A stretch of 64,000 bases of DNA from Psychroserpens mesophilus (GCF_000826645.1 NZ_JXJP01000014.1:1-64000); one strand, 5' to 3'; numbered from the stretch's first letter, positions 24,382-34,683 are shown. Notes: a model not told the origin generated them from the sequence alone. Translations and numbers: made by a program.

Positions 24382-27225
24382 ATGTTACATACACGATTTA
24401 TTTCATTTGTTTTTCTTCTAAGTACTTGTATTGCTTTTGCTCAACAACCAGCAACTTCAGCTGAAACTATTACACTGGCTCTTGAACAAAAAAAGAAACT
24501 CGCGGAAACCTCTTTAGTTAAAAATGTAGCCTTCGAAAATATAGGTCCGACAATCATGAGTGGTCGGGTTGTAGACCTTGATGTTAATCCAGAAAACCCT
24601 ACAGAGTTTTATGTTGGATATGCCTCAGGCGGTGTTTGGCATACTGTAAATAACGGAACAACCTTTACTCCAATTTTAGATAGTTCTGATACTCAAAATG
24701 TTGGTGACATTGCTGTCGATTGGAAAAACAAAACCATTTGGGTTGGAACAGGTGAAAACAATAGTTCCAGATCAAGTTATGCTGGAATTGGAATTTTAAA
24801 ATCTACTGACAACGGAAAGACATGGCAAAATATGGGTTTGACAGATTCGCATCATATTGGACGAATCCTTATCAACCCAAACAATCCTGATGAAGTTGTT
24901 GTTGGAGTTACTGGTCATTTATATTCACCAAACCAGGAACGAGGCATTTATAAAACTACAGATGGTGGAAAAACATGGTCCCAAAAACTATTTGTAGATG
25001 ATATGAGTGGTATTATTGACCTGCAGACCAATCCAAATAATTACAACTTGATGTTTGCTTCTTCATGGACAAAAGATCGTAAAGCCTGGAATTTTGATGG
25101 AAGCGGAAACAATTCAGCTATATACAAAAGTATCGATGCTGGAAACACATGGACCAAAGTATCTACAGAAGCTAGTGGTTTCCCAACTGGAGAGGGTGTT
25201 GGAAGAATTGGTTTGGCTATTTACAATGATACTGTAATTTATGCAATTCATGACAGTCAATTCCGAAGACCTTCAGAAAGTAAAAAAGAGGATTCTAACA
25301 TGCTATCTAAAGAGGATTTTAAAACCATGTCAACGGATACTTTTTTGAATTTAGAAGATAAAAAGTTGAATGAGTATCTTAAAATGAATGGGTTTCAGGA
25401 AAAATATCGTGCCGAAAATGTAAAGCAAATGGTGAGAAGTGGCAATGTGAAGCCTATCGATCTCGCCAAATATATTGAAGATGCCAACTCCATGTTATTT
25501 GACACACCAGTAATTGGTACAGAAGTTTATAAAAGTACTGATGGCGGAACAACCTGGAAAAAAACTCACGAGGATTATCTGGATGATATTTATTACAGTT
25601 ATGGCTATTATTTTGGTCATATTTATGTTGCTCCAAATAATGCAGATCACATTTACATTTATGGTGTTCCTATTGTTAAATCGAAAGATGGCGGTAAAAC
25701 ATTTACGTCTATCAGTGCCGAAAATGTGCATGCCGATCATCATGCACTCTGGATTAATCCTAAAAATCCTAATCACCTCATTAACGGTAACGATGGTGGT
25801 GTAAATATGACATATGATGATGGTGAAAACTGGATTAAAAACAATTCGCCTTCGGTTGGACAATTTTATGCCATTAATGTAGATAATGAGCAACCGTATA
25901 ATGTGTATGGTGGTTTACAAGATAATGGTGTTTGGGTTGGTGCAAATAATGCTATTGAAGATAAAAGCTGGCACCAAAGTGGACAATATCCTTGGAAAGG
26001 AATTATGGGAGGCGACGGCATGCAAATTCAAATTGATAGTAGAAATCATAACATCGTTTATACAGGTTATCAATTTGGAAATTACTACAGACTTAATCTT
26101 GAAACGGAAGAAGATGCCTACATTCAACCAAAGCATGAATTGGGCGAAAATCCGTATCGTTTTAACTGGCAAACACCAATTTTATTATCACCTCATAACC
26201 AGGACATTTTGTATTTAGGTGGAAACAAACTGATGCGCTCCATGAATCAAGGTAATGACTGGACAGCCATTAGTGATGACTTAACTCATGGTGGAAAAAA
26301 AGGAAATGTGGCTTACGGAACATTAGCATCAATAAGTGAATCGCCTTTTCAATTCGGATTAATTTACACTGGAAGTGATGACGGATTGGTTTATGTTACA
26401 AAAAATGCTGGTGGCAACTGGACAAACATTTCCAACACATTACCAAAAGACCTTTGGGTAAGCCGAATCATAGCTTCACAGCATAAAAAAGAACGCGTTT
26501 ATGTGACCTTAAATGGCTATCGATGGGACGACTTTAAAGTCTATGCGTACATGAGTGATAATTATGGTCAAACTTGGAAAGACATTAGTGCTAATATTCC
26601 TGATTCTCCTGTTAATGTGATTAGAGAAGATCCTGAAAATGAAAACATTCTTTATATAGGAACAGATAATGGAGCTTATGTATCTTTCAATCAAGGACAA
26701 AACTGGGAAATTTTTAATAAGGGATTGCCAAATGTTGCTGTTCATGATATGGTTATTCAACCTGAAGCTAAAGATCTTTTAATTGGGACACACGGAAGAA
26801 GTATTTATAAAACTGACATTTCAGAACTTCAACAAATGAATAACATCATTATGTCTGATGCAGTTACAGTGTTCAAAGTTGAAGATCTAAGACATTCATC
26901 GCGTTGGGGAAGTTCTTGGGGAAAATGGTATGATGCCTTTGAACCAGAAATAGAAATTGCTTTTTATTCTAATGTTTCAGAAGAAAAAACGATTAAAATT
27001 TTATCTGAAAAAGGGACACTTCTCAATCAAATTATAGTAAAAGCGGACAAAGGATTTAACTATGCAAACTACGATGTAACACTAACCGAAAAAGCACGTA
27101 AAGCACTACTGAAAGAAAATACATCTGTTGAAATTAATACGTCTAAAAATGATAAGTACTACTTACCAAAAGGATTATATACCATTCAAATTGATAATAA
27201 AAAAACCAGTTTTGAAATAAAATAA
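24382..27225 (+). CDS. secreted VPS10/BNR-repeat (sortilin-like) protein
   Basis: 947 residues. A signal peptide (about 1-20, CIAFAQ) is followed by a long run of beta-propeller repeats with Asp-box-like motifs: 'STDNGKTWQNM', 'TTDGGKTWSQKL', 'SIDAGNTWTKV', 'STDGGTTWKKT', 'SKDGGKTFTSI' and 'MSDNYGQTWKDI'. A helical insertion sits near residues 305-365. The C-terminal 100 residues form a beta domain. Family members are often labelled glycosyl hydrolases, but no catalytic residues are defined. It is probably exported and involved in binding or polymer turnover, which is inference. Confidence 0.85.
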   Translation: MLHTRFISFVFLLSTCIAFAQQPATSAETITLALEQKKKLAETSLVKNVAFENIGPTIMSGRVVDLDVNPENPTEFYVGYASGGVWHTVNNGTTFTPILDSSDTQNVGDIAVDWKNKTIWVGTGENNSSRSSYAGIGILKSTDNGKTWQNMGLTDSHHIGRILINPNNPDEVVVGVTGHLYSPNQERGIYKTTDGGKTWSQKLFVDDMSGIIDLQTNPNNYNLMFASSWTKDRKAWNFDGSGNNSAIYKSIDAGNTWTKVSTEASGFPTGEGVGRIGLAIYNDTVIYAIHDSQFRRPSESKKEDSNMLSKEDFKTMSTDTFLNLEDKKLNEYLKMNGFQEKYRAENVKQMVRSGNVKPIDLAKYIEDANSMLFDTPVIGTEVYKSTDGGTTWKKTHEDYLDDIYYSYGYYFGHIYVAPNNADHIYIYGVPIVKSKDGGKTFTSISAENVHADHHALWINPKNPNHLINGNDGGVNMTYDDGENWIKNNSPSVGQFYAINVDNEQPYNVYGGLQDNGVWVGANNAIEDKSWHQSGQYPWKGIMGGDGMQIQIDSRNHNIVYTGYQFGNYYRLNLETEEDAYIQPKHELGENPYRFNWQTPILLSPHNQDILYLGGNKLMRSMNQGNDWTAISDDLTHGGKKGNVAYGTLASISESPFQFGLIYTGSDDGLVYVTKNAGGNWTNISNTLPKDLWVSRIIASQHKKERVYVTLNGYRWDDFKVYAYMSDNYGQTWKDISANIPDSPVNVIREDPENENILYIGTDNGAYVSFNQGQNWEIFNKGLPNVAVHDMVIQPEAKDLLIGTHGRSIYKTDISELQQMNNIIMSDAVTVFKVEDLRHSSRWGSSWGKWYDAFEPEIEIAFYSNVSEEKTIKILSEKGTLLNQIIVKADKGFNYANYDVTLTEKARKALLKENTSVEINTSKNDKYYLPKGLYTIQIDNKKTSFEIK

Positions 27226-27263
27226 TTCCCTATTTTTAGAGTTATAACACAAACTCTGAATCA

Positions 27264-28139
27264 ATGAAATACTTTAAACTTAGCATCTCATTAATCTGCG
27301 TATTAATATTGTCTTGCATTGAAGATAATGATGATAATCAACAGCAAAATCCTACGGAACCGAATCTTGTTATCAAACTAAAATTTGATCCAAATCAAAT
27401 ACGATTAGATAATTTCGGACAACCAGCAACGATTCCATCTGGAAATGCTGCTCAATCGCCATCAATCAATCGCATGAGTGCCAATTATATTGAACTAGCT
27501 CCAACAGCGTTAACACCACTTGAAACTGGTGAAATTATTTATGTTGGTTCAGAAACCACAGCTGGTGGTGCTCAGGCCATTGATTTTCAAAACGCAATTT
27601 TTGCAGGAAATAGTCAAAACTTCATCACCATTCCATTAAGTGAAATTACTGCTGGAAATTATGAATGGATCAGAGTGTCTTTAGCTTATCAGGAAGGTGA
27701 CATTGATATATTAGTCAACGGACAAGATATTACTGGTACACTAGGAAGTTTTGTAGGATATAATTCATACATCACCTCCTTTGACCTAAATGGAGGTACA
27801 TTTGATATCAACGCGAACAAACTCCAAGGGTTTTGGGCTTTTGAAGCTTTAGGATTTACAACTCAAGGGCAAGCTCCTGAAGGCGCTACAACTGTTCCTA
27901 ACCCGTTATTTAACTCATCGCCAATTCCAGCAGGCTCTTGTGTCGTTACTGGAGAATTCGAAAACGGATTGAATATTACTGGAAATGAAACTCAAGACAT
28001 TACTGTAACCCTTTCTTTTTCAATTAATAATAGTTTTGAATGGACTGAAGTAAACGTTGACGGGAAATACGAACCAGCAGCTGGAGAACAGGTTGTTGAC
28101 ATGGGACTACGTGGATTAATTCCCTTGGTATCTAATTAA
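27264..28139 (+). CDS. lipoprotein of unknown function
   Basis: 291 residues. Lipoprotein signal with lipobox 'LILSC' (Cys 18) followed by an acidic-Asn tether (IEDNDDNQQQN), the kind of acidic segment that in Bacteroidota favours surface export. The remainder is beta-rich with 'IELAPTALTPLETGEIIYVG' and 'GNYEWIRVSLAYQEGDIDI'. It lies 38 nt after the BNR-repeat gene, likely cotranscribed. Family not recognised. Confidence 0.8.
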   Translation: MKYFKLSISLICVLILSCIEDNDDNQQQNPTEPNLVIKLKFDPNQIRLDNFGQPATIPSGNAAQSPSINRMSANYIELAPTALTPLETGEIIYVGSETTAGGAQAIDFQNAIFAGNSQNFITIPLSEITAGNYEWIRVSLAYQEGDIDILVNGQDITGTLGSFVGYNSYITSFDLNGGTFDINANKLQGFWAFEALGFTTQGQAPEGATTVPNPLFNSSPIPAGSCVVTGEFENGLNITGNETQDITVTLSFSINNSFEWTEVNVDGKYEPAAGEQVVDMGLRGLIPLVSN

Positions 28140-28172
28140 ACCCATTCTAAATAACTAAAATTGTAGCTAAAA

Positions 28173-28204
28173 TTTGTTGTACAGCACAATGAATCTTATC
28201 TTTG
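28173..28204 (+). promoter_or_regulatory. promoter of sdhCAB
   Basis: TTTG (28173-28176), 20-nt spacer, TATCTTTG (28197-28204): a full Bacteroidota consensus, 27 nt before the sdhC ATG. Confidence 0.75.
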
Positions 28205-28231
28205 TTAGACAAATAATTAACTACAATTATA

Positions 28232-28918
28232 ATGAGCGGAATTCTAAATTCGTCAATTGGAAGAAAGTTTGCCATGGCACTTTCGGCACTCTTCCTCATG
28301 ATTTTTATTTTACAACATTTTGCAATCAACATCCTATCTGTGTTCAGTCCTGATACCTTCAACGATGTATCACACTTTATGGGAACCTTTTGGGTTATTC
28401 AATACCTATTGCAACCTGTTTTGATATTTGGTGTCATTTTCCATTTTGTTATGGGATTTGTTCTCGAAATTAAAAATAACAAAGCAAGAGCTGTAAGCTA
28501 CACAAAAAACAATCCGTCTGGAAACTCAACATGGATGAGTAGAAATATGATTTGGAGTGGAGGATTTATTCTAGTGTTCTTAATTATCCATTTCATTGAT
28601 TTCTGGATTCCTGAAATTAATACAAAATATATTGCAGGTGATATGTCAGGATTGATTAATCCAGAAATTGCAGATAGTGGCTACAGATATCATGAGGAAC
28701 TGGTTCATAAATTTGAGCCTATTTGGAGAGTGGCTTTATATTGCATTGGATTTATATTCTTAGCTCTTCATTTATTGCATGGTTTTAACTCTTCATTTCA
28801 ATCTATTGGAGCGAATAATAAATACACAAAAGGATTAAAAGGATTTGCAAAAGTCTATTCAATAGGTGTTCCGTTAGGATTCATCTTTATTGCGTTATTC
28901 CATCATTTTAATCACTAA
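28232..28918 (+). CDS. sdhC: succinate dehydrogenase cytochrome b subunit
   Basis: 228 residues with five hydrophobic helices and conserved His residues in or near them (ILQHFAIN, GVIFHFVMG, LIIHFIDFW, ALHLLHGFNS). This single large anchor is the class B form (diheme, as in Wolinella and Bacillus), which explains the absence of sdhD. It anchors SdhAB in the membrane and passes electrons to menaquinone. Confidence 0.95.
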   Translation: MSGILNSSIGRKFAMALSALFLMIFILQHFAINILSVFSPDTFNDVSHFMGTFWVIQYLLQPVLIFGVIFHFVMGFVLEIKNNKARAVSYTKNNPSGNSTWMSRNMIWSGGFILVFLIIHFIDFWIPEINTKYIAGDMSGLINPEIADSGYRYHEELVHKFEPIWRVALYCIGFIFLALHLLHGFNSSFQSIGANNKYTKGLKGFAKVYSIGVPLGFIFIALFHHFNH

Positions 28919-28933
28919 AAAACACATCTAAAT

Positions 28934-30931
28934 ATGGCTTTAGATTCTAAAATACCAAAAGGTCCATTAGCAGAAAAATGGACTAACTATAAAAACGAAA
29001 TCAATCTGGTAAATCCAGCTAATAAACGTCTAATCGATGTTATCATTGTTGGAACAGGTTTAGCAGGAGGCTCAGCTGCTGCCACTTTAGCTGAGTTAGG
29101 CTATAACGTTAAAGCATTTTGTTTTCAAGATTCTCCAAGACGTGCACACTCGATTGCAGCTCAAGGAGGAATTAACGCTGCAAAAAATTATCAAGGTGAT
29201 GGTGACTCAACATATCGCTTATTTTATGATACCGTAAAAGGTGGTGATTATCGCTCAAGAGAAGCTAATGTGTATCGCCTAGCAGAAGTATCAACAAATA
29301 TTATTGACCAATGTGTCGCTCAAGGCGTTCCTTTTGCCAGAGAATATGGAGGTCTTTTAGATAACCGTTCATTTGGTGGTGTATTAGTATCTAGAACATT
29401 TTATGCTAAAGGTCAAACTGGACAGCAATTATTACTTGGTGCTTATTCTGCCATGAACCGTCAAATCGGTCGTGGTAAAATAAAAATGTACACACGTCAT
29501 GAAATGCTAGATGTTGTTATTGTTGACGGTAAGGCACGAGGTATCATTGCACGTAATTTAGTTACAGGAGAAATAGAGCGTCATTCAGCACATGCTGTTG
29601 TATTAGGAACTGGTGGCTATGGTAATGCATTTTACCTGTCTACTTATGCCATGGGAAGTAACGTAACCGCAGCATGGAAAGCCCATAAACGAGGAGCATT
29701 CTTTGCTAATCCTTGTTACACACAAATCCATCCAACGTGTATTCCCGTATCAGGAGATCATCAATCCAAATTAACCTTAATGTCTGAATCTTTAAGAAAT
29801 GATGGACGAATTTGGGTTCCAAAACATATAAAAGATGTTGAAGCGATTAGAAATGGAACTCTAAAACCAACTCAACTTTCTGAAGAGGATAGAGATTACT
29901 ATTTAGAGCGTCGCTATCCAGCTTTTGGTAATTTAGTACCAAGAGATGTGGCCTCAAGAGCAGCAAAAGAACGATGTGATGCTGGCTACGGCGTTAATAA
30001 AACAGGTGAAGCTGTTTATCTAGATTTCTCAGCTGCCATAGAACGTTACGGTAAAGAACAAGCGCACGTGAAAGGCTTAGACGAAGATGACAGTGCCTTA
30101 GTACAAAAACTTGGGAAAGAAGTAATTGCCAATAAATACGGAAACTTATTTCAGATGTATGAGAAAATCGTAGATCAAAACCCTTACGAAACACCAATGA
30201 TGATTTATCCAGCTGTTCACTACACAATGGGAGGACTTTGGGTAGATTATAACTTAATGACTACAGTACCCGGATTGTATGCGATTGGAGAAGCAAACTT
30301 TTCTGATCATGGAGCTAACCGCTTAGGAGCTTCAGCATTAATGCAAGGTTTAGCTGATGGTTATTTTGTATTACCTTACACCATTGGAGATTACCTAGCT
30401 CATGATATTAGAACTGGAACCATTCCAACTGATTCTAAAGAATTTGATGAAGCTGAGAAAAATGTGCGAAACAATATTGCTAAATTAATCAACAATAAAG
30501 GAACAAAATCTGTAGATTATTTCCATAAACGTTTAGGAAAAATTATGTGGAACAAATGTGGAATGGCTCGTAATGCTAAAGATTTAAAATCGGCTATTAC
30601 TGAAATTGCACAACTTAGAGAAGAATTCTACAAAGACGTATTTGTTCCTGGAGAAGAGAATGAGTACAATGAAGAGCTGGCTAAAGCGGGTCGTGTTGCA
30701 GATTTCTTAGAGTTAGGAGAGTTATTTGCAAAAGATGCCTTAGAACGTGAAGAATCTGCTGGCGGACATTTTAGAGATGAGTATCAAACAGAAACTGGTG
30801 AAGCCTTGAGACGACCTGAATATCAATATGTTTCTGCTTGGGAATACAAAGGACAACCGAGTGAAGCTGTGCATCATAAAGAAGCATTAGATTACGAAAA
30901 TATTGAAGTAAAAGAGAGAAGTTACAAATAA
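28934..30931 (+). CDS. sdhA: succinate dehydrogenase / fumarate reductase flavoprotein
   Basis: 665 residues. FAD-binding motif '[20 protein letters not shown]' (35-54), the covalent FAD histidine in '[15 protein letters not shown]' (H72), and 'HPTCIPVSG' plus '[10 protein letters not shown]'-type active-site loops ('[14 protein letters not shown]'). Catalyses succinate/fumarate interconversion in the TCA cycle. It starts 15 nt after sdhC and is followed by sdhB at 9 nt, a clear operon. Confidence 0.97.
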   Translation: MALDSKIPKGPLAEKWTNYKNEINLVNPANKRLIDVIIVGTGLAGGSAAATLAELGYNVKAFCFQDSPRRAHSIAAQGGINAAKNYQGDGDSTYRLFYDTVKGGDYRSREANVYRLAEVSTNIIDQCVAQGVPFAREYGGLLDNRSFGGVLVSRTFYAKGQTGQQLLLGAYSAMNRQIGRGKIKMYTRHEMLDVVIVDGKARGIIARNLVTGEIERHSAHAVVLGTGGYGNAFYLSTYAMGSNVTAAWKAHKRGAFFANPCYTQIHPTCIPVSGDHQSKLTLMSESLRNDGRIWVPKHIKDVEAIRNGTLKPTQLSEEDRDYYLERRYPAFGNLVPRDVASRAAKERCDAGYGVNKTGEAVYLDFSAAIERYGKEQAHVKGLDEDDSALVQKLGKEVIANKYGNLFQMYEKIVDQNPYETPMMIYPAVHYTMGGLWVDYNLMTTVPGLYAIGEANFSDHGANRLGASALMQGLADGYFVLPYTIGDYLAHDIRTGTIPTDSKEFDEAEKNVRNNIAKLINNKGTKSVDYFHKRLGKIMWNKCGMARNAKDLKSAITEIAQLREEFYKDVFVPGEENEYNEELAKAGRVADFLELGELFAKDALEREESAGGHFRDEYQTETGEALRRPEYQYVSAWEYKGQPSEAVHHKEALDYENIEVKERSYK

Positions 30932-30940
30932 AAAAGAGCT

Positions 30941-31690
30941 ATGATGAATTTAACATTGAAAATATGGCGACAAAAAAACGCTAGTGATAAAGGAAAAATG
31001 ATGGATTATGCTCTAAGTGATGTGTCACCAGACATGTCATTTTTAGAAATGCTAGATGTACTCAACCAAGAATTAATAGAAAAAGGAGAAGAGCCTGTTG
31101 CTTTTGACCATGACTGTAGAGAAGGTATTTGCGGAACTTGTTCATTATATATCAACGGTAGAGCTCATGGACCAGAAACTAAAATTACAGCTTGCCAATT
31201 ACACATGCGTAGTTTTAATGATGGCGATACCATTTATATTGAGCCATGGAGAGCAAAAGCTTTTCCTGTAGTCAAAGATTTAATTGTTGATCGATCTGCA
31301 TTTGATAGAATTCAACAAGCAGGTGGTTTTATTTCGGTAAATACTTCAGGAAATACTCAGGATGCTAATGCTATTCCTATTGAAAAAGAACATGCCGATA
31401 AAGCCTTTGATGCCGCTACTTGTATTGGTTGTGGTGCTTGTGTCGCTTCTTGTAAAAACTCAAGCGCTATGCTATTTGTAGGCGCAAAAGTTTCTCAATT
31501 TGCATTATTACCTCAAGGACAGGTCGAGGCTACTGACCGTGTATTAAACATGGTAAAACAAATGGATGAAGAAGGCTTTGGAAACTGTACAAATACAGGA
31601 GCATGCGAAGTAGAATGCCCTAAAGGAATTTCTTTAGAAAACATTGCAAGAATGAATCAAGAGTATTTAAAAGCTAGTCTGAAAGGATAG
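30941..31690 (+). CDS. sdhB: succinate dehydrogenase iron-sulfur subunit
   Basis: 249 residues. The [2Fe-2S] ligands lie in '[16 protein letters not shown]' and 'TACQ', and the two other cluster motifs in '[13 protein letters not shown]' and '[15 protein letters not shown]'. It transfers electrons from FAD to the heme/quinone subunit. The first two codons are both ATG; the first is used. An intrinsic terminator follows at 31723-31754. Confidence 0.97.
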   Translation: MMNLTLKIWRQKNASDKGKMMDYALSDVSPDMSFLEMLDVLNQELIEKGEEPVAFDHDCREGICGTCSLYINGRAHGPETKITACQLHMRSFNDGDTIYIEPWRAKAFPVVKDLIVDRSAFDRIQQAGGFISVNTSGNTQDANAIPIEKEHADKAFDAATCIGCGACVASCKNSSAMLFVGAKVSQFALLPQGQVEATDRVLNMVKQMDEEGFGNCTNTGACEVECPKGISLENIARMNQEYLKASLKG

Positions 31691-31722
31691 TCATTATTGT
31701 TTTTAAACTCAAATTATATATG

Positions 31723-31754
31723 AAAATCTCAAGAGCAATCTTGGGATTTTTTGT
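31723..31754 (+). terminator. intrinsic terminator after sdhB
   Basis: AAAATCTCAAGA / TCTTGGGATTTT with a GCAA loop (one G-T pair), followed by TTTTTTG. It covers a TTG at 31751 that would otherwise extend the next gene. Confidence 0.85.
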
Positions 31755-31777
31755 TTCTTTACCACATAAATGTAATC

Positions 31778-33547
31778 ATGATTGATCCAATTAAATTCTA
31801 TAATCACGAATTAAAAAAGCATAAAACAGAAGTATCATTATTAAAAAAACGTCTTTTACTTCTAAGTTCAATGCGTTTGCTCGTTTTTGTAATTACTGGA
31901 ATAGGAATCTATGCTACCTTTTCTAAATGGCAATTAGCCATAACAATTGGAATCCTTGGCTTAGGTATATTTGTCTATTTACTCTCGAAATATACAGATT
32001 CAAAGACTAAACATGTACTCCATAAAGCTCTAGTAAATATCAATACTGAAGAACTAAAAATTGCTTCTGGAGATTTTCACCATCGAGAAACCGGCTCTCA
32101 ATTTCAAGATGCCAAGCATTTCTATAGTTTAGATATTGATCTCTTCGGAAAAGGCTCTTTTTTTCAATATTTAAACCGCACAAGTTCATTAGAAGGACAA
32201 CATAAACTTTCAAATCTTTTAAAAGCAAACAATTGTACGGCTATTGAAGAGCGACAAGAAGCTATCAAGGAATTATCGGGTAAAACAGCATGGACACAAC
32301 ATTATGCAGCAACCGGAAATCTTATAAAAACTGAAACTCCCGCTTCAAAAATTGTCTATTGGTTGAAAACGCACAAGAATTTTATTCCAAAAGCTATGAA
32401 ACTGATGCCATGGCTATTTACAATAATCTCAATAGCAATGTTAGCCTTAGCTCTGTTTGATATTTTAGACATCTCATTTTTCGGATATTGGATCTTTGCT
32501 GGTTTAGGATTAACGGGGTTGTATTTAAAGAAAATTAATGTTCTCGCTTTAAATTCTGATAAAACCAAAGACACCTTCAAGCAATACGCGTCTTTATTAC
32601 TTCAAATAGAAAATGAGAATTTCACGTCAAAACTTCTCTTAGAAAAACAGAAACAAATTGAATCTGAAGGTAAAAAAGCATCTGCAATTTTTTCTGAATT
32701 TTCAAAACACTTAGATGCTTTAGACAATCGAAACAACCTTATTGGAGCCATTTTTGGAAATGGTTATCTGCTTTCAGACATTAAAAATGCTTATAAGGTT
32801 GAACAATGGATTTCTAAATATGCGCATAAAGTGGAAGACTGGTTTGAAGTGGTTTCTTTTTTTGATGCTTACAACAGTTTAGGAAACTACACCTTTAATC
32901 ATCAAGACCATGCATTTCCGGAAATTACAAAAGATAAGGCAGTTATAAATGCAAAAAGTTTAGGTCATCCACTACTCAATAAAACAAAACGCGTTAGTAG
33001 TGATGTAATGATTGATCATAAGCATTTTTTTATAGTGACTGGAGCTAATATGGCTGGAAAAAGCACCTTTTTACGAACGGTCTCTTTACATATTGTCATG
33101 GCAAATGTTGGCTTACCTGTTTGTGCTGAATCTAGTACTTACAATCCTGTGAAACTAATCACAAGTATGCGTACAAACGATTCATTAACTGATGATAGCA
33201 GTTATTTCTTTTCAGAATTGACGCGGTTAAAATTTATTGTAGATGCCATTGAAAAAGAACCTTACTTCATCATTTTAGATGAAATTTTAAAAGGCACAAA
33301 CAGCACAGATAAAGCCATCGGATCCCGAAAGTTTGTCGAAAAATTAGTCGCTGGACATGCTACTGGGATTATTGCAACACATGATTTAAGTCTTTGTGAA
33401 ATTTCGAATGAATTAGAGGAAGTGAAAAACTACTATTTTGATGCCGAAATTGTAAATGACGAACTTTATTTTGATTACAAATTTAAAAAAGGCATTTGCC
33501 AAAATATGAATGCGAGTTTTCTATTGAAGAAAATGGAAATCATATAA
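31778..33547 (+). CDS. membrane-anchored MutS-like ATPase
   Basis: 589 residues from ATG 31778. The C-terminal third is a MutS-type ATPase: Walker A TGANMAGKST (421-430), 'MRTNDSLTDDSSYFFSEL' and Walker B 'FIILDEILKGTNSTDK'. The mismatch-recognition domain I of MutS is absent. Instead four hydrophobic helices are predicted (about 31-48, 52-70, 211-228 and 234-250), so the protein is likely anchored in the inner membrane by two hairpins. It is a MutS-superfamily member of unknown role and not the mismatch-repair MutS itself. The upstream TTG start was rejected because it lies in the sdhB terminator. Confidence 0.85.
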   Translation: MIDPIKFYNHELKKHKTEVSLLKKRLLLLSSMRLLVFVITGIGIYATFSKWQLAITIGILGLGIFVYLLSKYTDSKTKHVLHKALVNINTEELKIASGDFHHRETGSQFQDAKHFYSLDIDLFGKGSFFQYLNRTSSLEGQHKLSNLLKANNCTAIEERQEAIKELSGKTAWTQHYAATGNLIKTETPASKIVYWLKTHKNFIPKAMKLMPWLFTIISIAMLALALFDILDISFFGYWIFAGLGLTGLYLKKINVLALNSDKTKDTFKQYASLLLQIENENFTSKLLLEKQKQIESEGKKASAIFSEFSKHLDALDNRNNLIGAIFGNGYLLSDIKNAYKVEQWISKYAHKVEDWFEVVSFFDAYNSLGNYTFNHQDHAFPEITKDKAVINAKSLGHPLLNKTKRVSSDVMIDHKHFFIVTGANMAGKSTFLRTVSLHIVMANVGLPVCAESSTYNPVKLITSMRTNDSLTDDSSYFFSELTRLKFIVDAIEKEPYFIILDEILKGTNSTDKAIGSRKFVEKLVAGHATGIIATHDLSLCEISNELEEVKNYYFDAEIVNDELYFDYKFKKGICQNMNASFLLKKMEII

Positions 33548-33557
33548 TAAGTCTTGC

Positions 33558-33584
33558 TGTCATTAAGTACGTTGCGAAGAATCT
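33558..33584. repeat. single arm of the REP-like repeat
   Basis: TGTCATTAAGTACG followed by TTGCGAAGAATCT corresponds to the left arm of the inverted repeat at 4054-4080. Confidence 0.5.
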
Positions 33585-33600
33585 GTTATATAATAAAAAC

Positions 33601-33632
33601 AAAAAACCCATTCAAAATTAGAATGGGTTTTT
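33601..33632. terminator. bidirectional terminator between the MutS-like gene and rpmA
   Basis: AAAAACCCATTC / GAATGGGTTTTT around a 7-nt loop, with A and T tracts on the two sides. Confidence 0.9.
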
Positions 33633-33654
33633 AATATTGTGAGATAAAATTCGA

Positions 33655-33915
33655 TTAAGCTTCAAAAGGCTCAATAGAAACAAAAGACTTCCCATCTTTC
33701 TTCTTTGTGAATTTTACTAAACCATCAACTTTAGCATGTAAAGTGTGATCTTTTCCTCCATACACATTTTCACCTGGATGATGTGTATTACCTCTTTGTC
33801 TAACGATAATGTTACCAGCTATTGCAGCTTGCCCACCAAATATCTTCACACCTAAGCGTTTCGATTCTGATTCTCTACCGTTTTTAGAACTACCTACTCC
33901 TTTTTTATGAGCCAT
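33655..33915 (-). CDS. rpmA: 50S ribosomal protein L27
   Basis: 86 residues: [20 protein letters not shown], then '[22 protein letters not shown]' and '[20 protein letters not shown]', the standard L27. The N-terminus lacks a cleavable extension and begins directly with MAHKKG. It follows rplU by 36 nt in the same operon. Confidence 0.98.
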   Translation of the reverse strand: MAHKKGVGSSKNGRESESKRLGVKIFGGQAAIAGNIIVRQRGNTHHPGENVYGGKDHTLHAKVDGLVKFTKKKDGKSFVSIEPFEA

Positions 33916-33951
33916 TGTCTTAAGGTTTTATATGATTATACTTTAATGGAA

Positions 33952-34644
33952 TTACTTCTCAATTCCACCATCTAATTTGTCTTGTAATTCTTTAAGCTCA
34001 TCCCACTTTCCATCAGCAGCTAATTTAGCTTGTTTTGGCCAAGTATCTGTAACGATGTGTGCTAATCTAGAACTTGCTTCAGATAACACAGCGCTTAATT
34101 CTTCTGGCTTTGCTTTTGCAACTTTAGCAAAAGTTTCATACCCAGCATTTACCAATGCTTCAGCAGCTTTTGGTCCAGCTCCTTCGATCTTTTTCAAATC
34201 GTCAGCTTTTCCAGTTGCTTTTTTAGCTTCCGCTTTAGGGGCAGCAGCTTTAGCTTCTACTTTTGGTTCTGCTTTTTTAGTTTCTGTTTTAGGAGCTGCT
34301 TTTTCTGTTTTCTTTTCAGATTTTTTTGCTCCAGAAGCAACAATACTTTCAATCACGATTTCAGATAAAGCTTGTCTGTGTCCATTTTTAACACGGTAAC
34401 CTTTTCTTCTTTTCTTTTTGAAAACTATCACTTTATCACCTTTAAGGTGCTTTAAGACTTTTGCACTTACTTGTGCTCCGTCTATAGCTGGGGCGCCTAA
34501 AGTTACATTGTTACCATCTCCAATTAAAAGAACGTTATCGAAATCTACTTTCTTACCTTCTTCAGTTGCTAAACGGTTAACAAAAACTTTTTGGTCTTTT
34601 TCAACTTTAAATTGATGCCCTGCTATCTCTACAATTGCGTACAT
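33952..34644 (-). CDS. rplU: 50S ribosomal protein L21 with C-terminal helix-hairpin-helix extension
   Basis: 230 residues, more than twice the usual ~103 for L21. Residues 1-103 are a normal L21 (MYAIVEIAGHQFKVEKDQKV ... 'KRRKGYRVKNGHRQ'). Residues 105-146 are an Ala/Lys/Pro/Glu-rich linker, and 147-230 form a helix-hairpin-helix-like domain ('LKKIEGAGPKAAEALVNAGY', 'AKPEELSAVLSEAS') ending in an acidic helix. Comparable extensions are seen in Flavobacteriaceae L21. The tail could bind rRNA or another ribosome-associated factor; no function is known. Confidence 0.95.
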   Translation of the reverse strand: MYAIVEIAGHQFKVEKDQKVFVNRLATEEGKKVDFDNVLLIGDGNNVTLGAPAIDGAQVSAKVLKHLKGDKVIVFKKKRRKGYRVKNGHRQALSEIVIESIVASGAKKSEKKTEKAAPKTETKKAEPKVEAKAAAPKAEAKKATGKADDLKKIEGAGPKAAEALVNAGYETFAKVAKAKPEELSAVLSEASSRLAHIVTDTWPKQAKLAADGKWDELKELQDKLDGGIEK

Positions 34645-34683
34645 AGCGTAACGTTTTTATTAATTAATTTATTCAAAATGTGT

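Noticed and set aside
25495-25893. Antisense and alternate-frame open frames inside the BNR-repeat gene
   Set aside because: Ile/Asn-rich translations typical of AT-rich out-of-frame sequence; the sense frame is clearly coding.
31751-31777. Upstream TTG start for the MutS-like gene
   Set aside because: It lies within the sdhB terminator, and the ATG at 31778 gives a better family N-terminus.
33977-34399. 140-codon open frame antisense to rplU
   Set aside because: A shadow of the Ala/Lys-rich linker codons in the L21 extension; no start context or recognisable protein.
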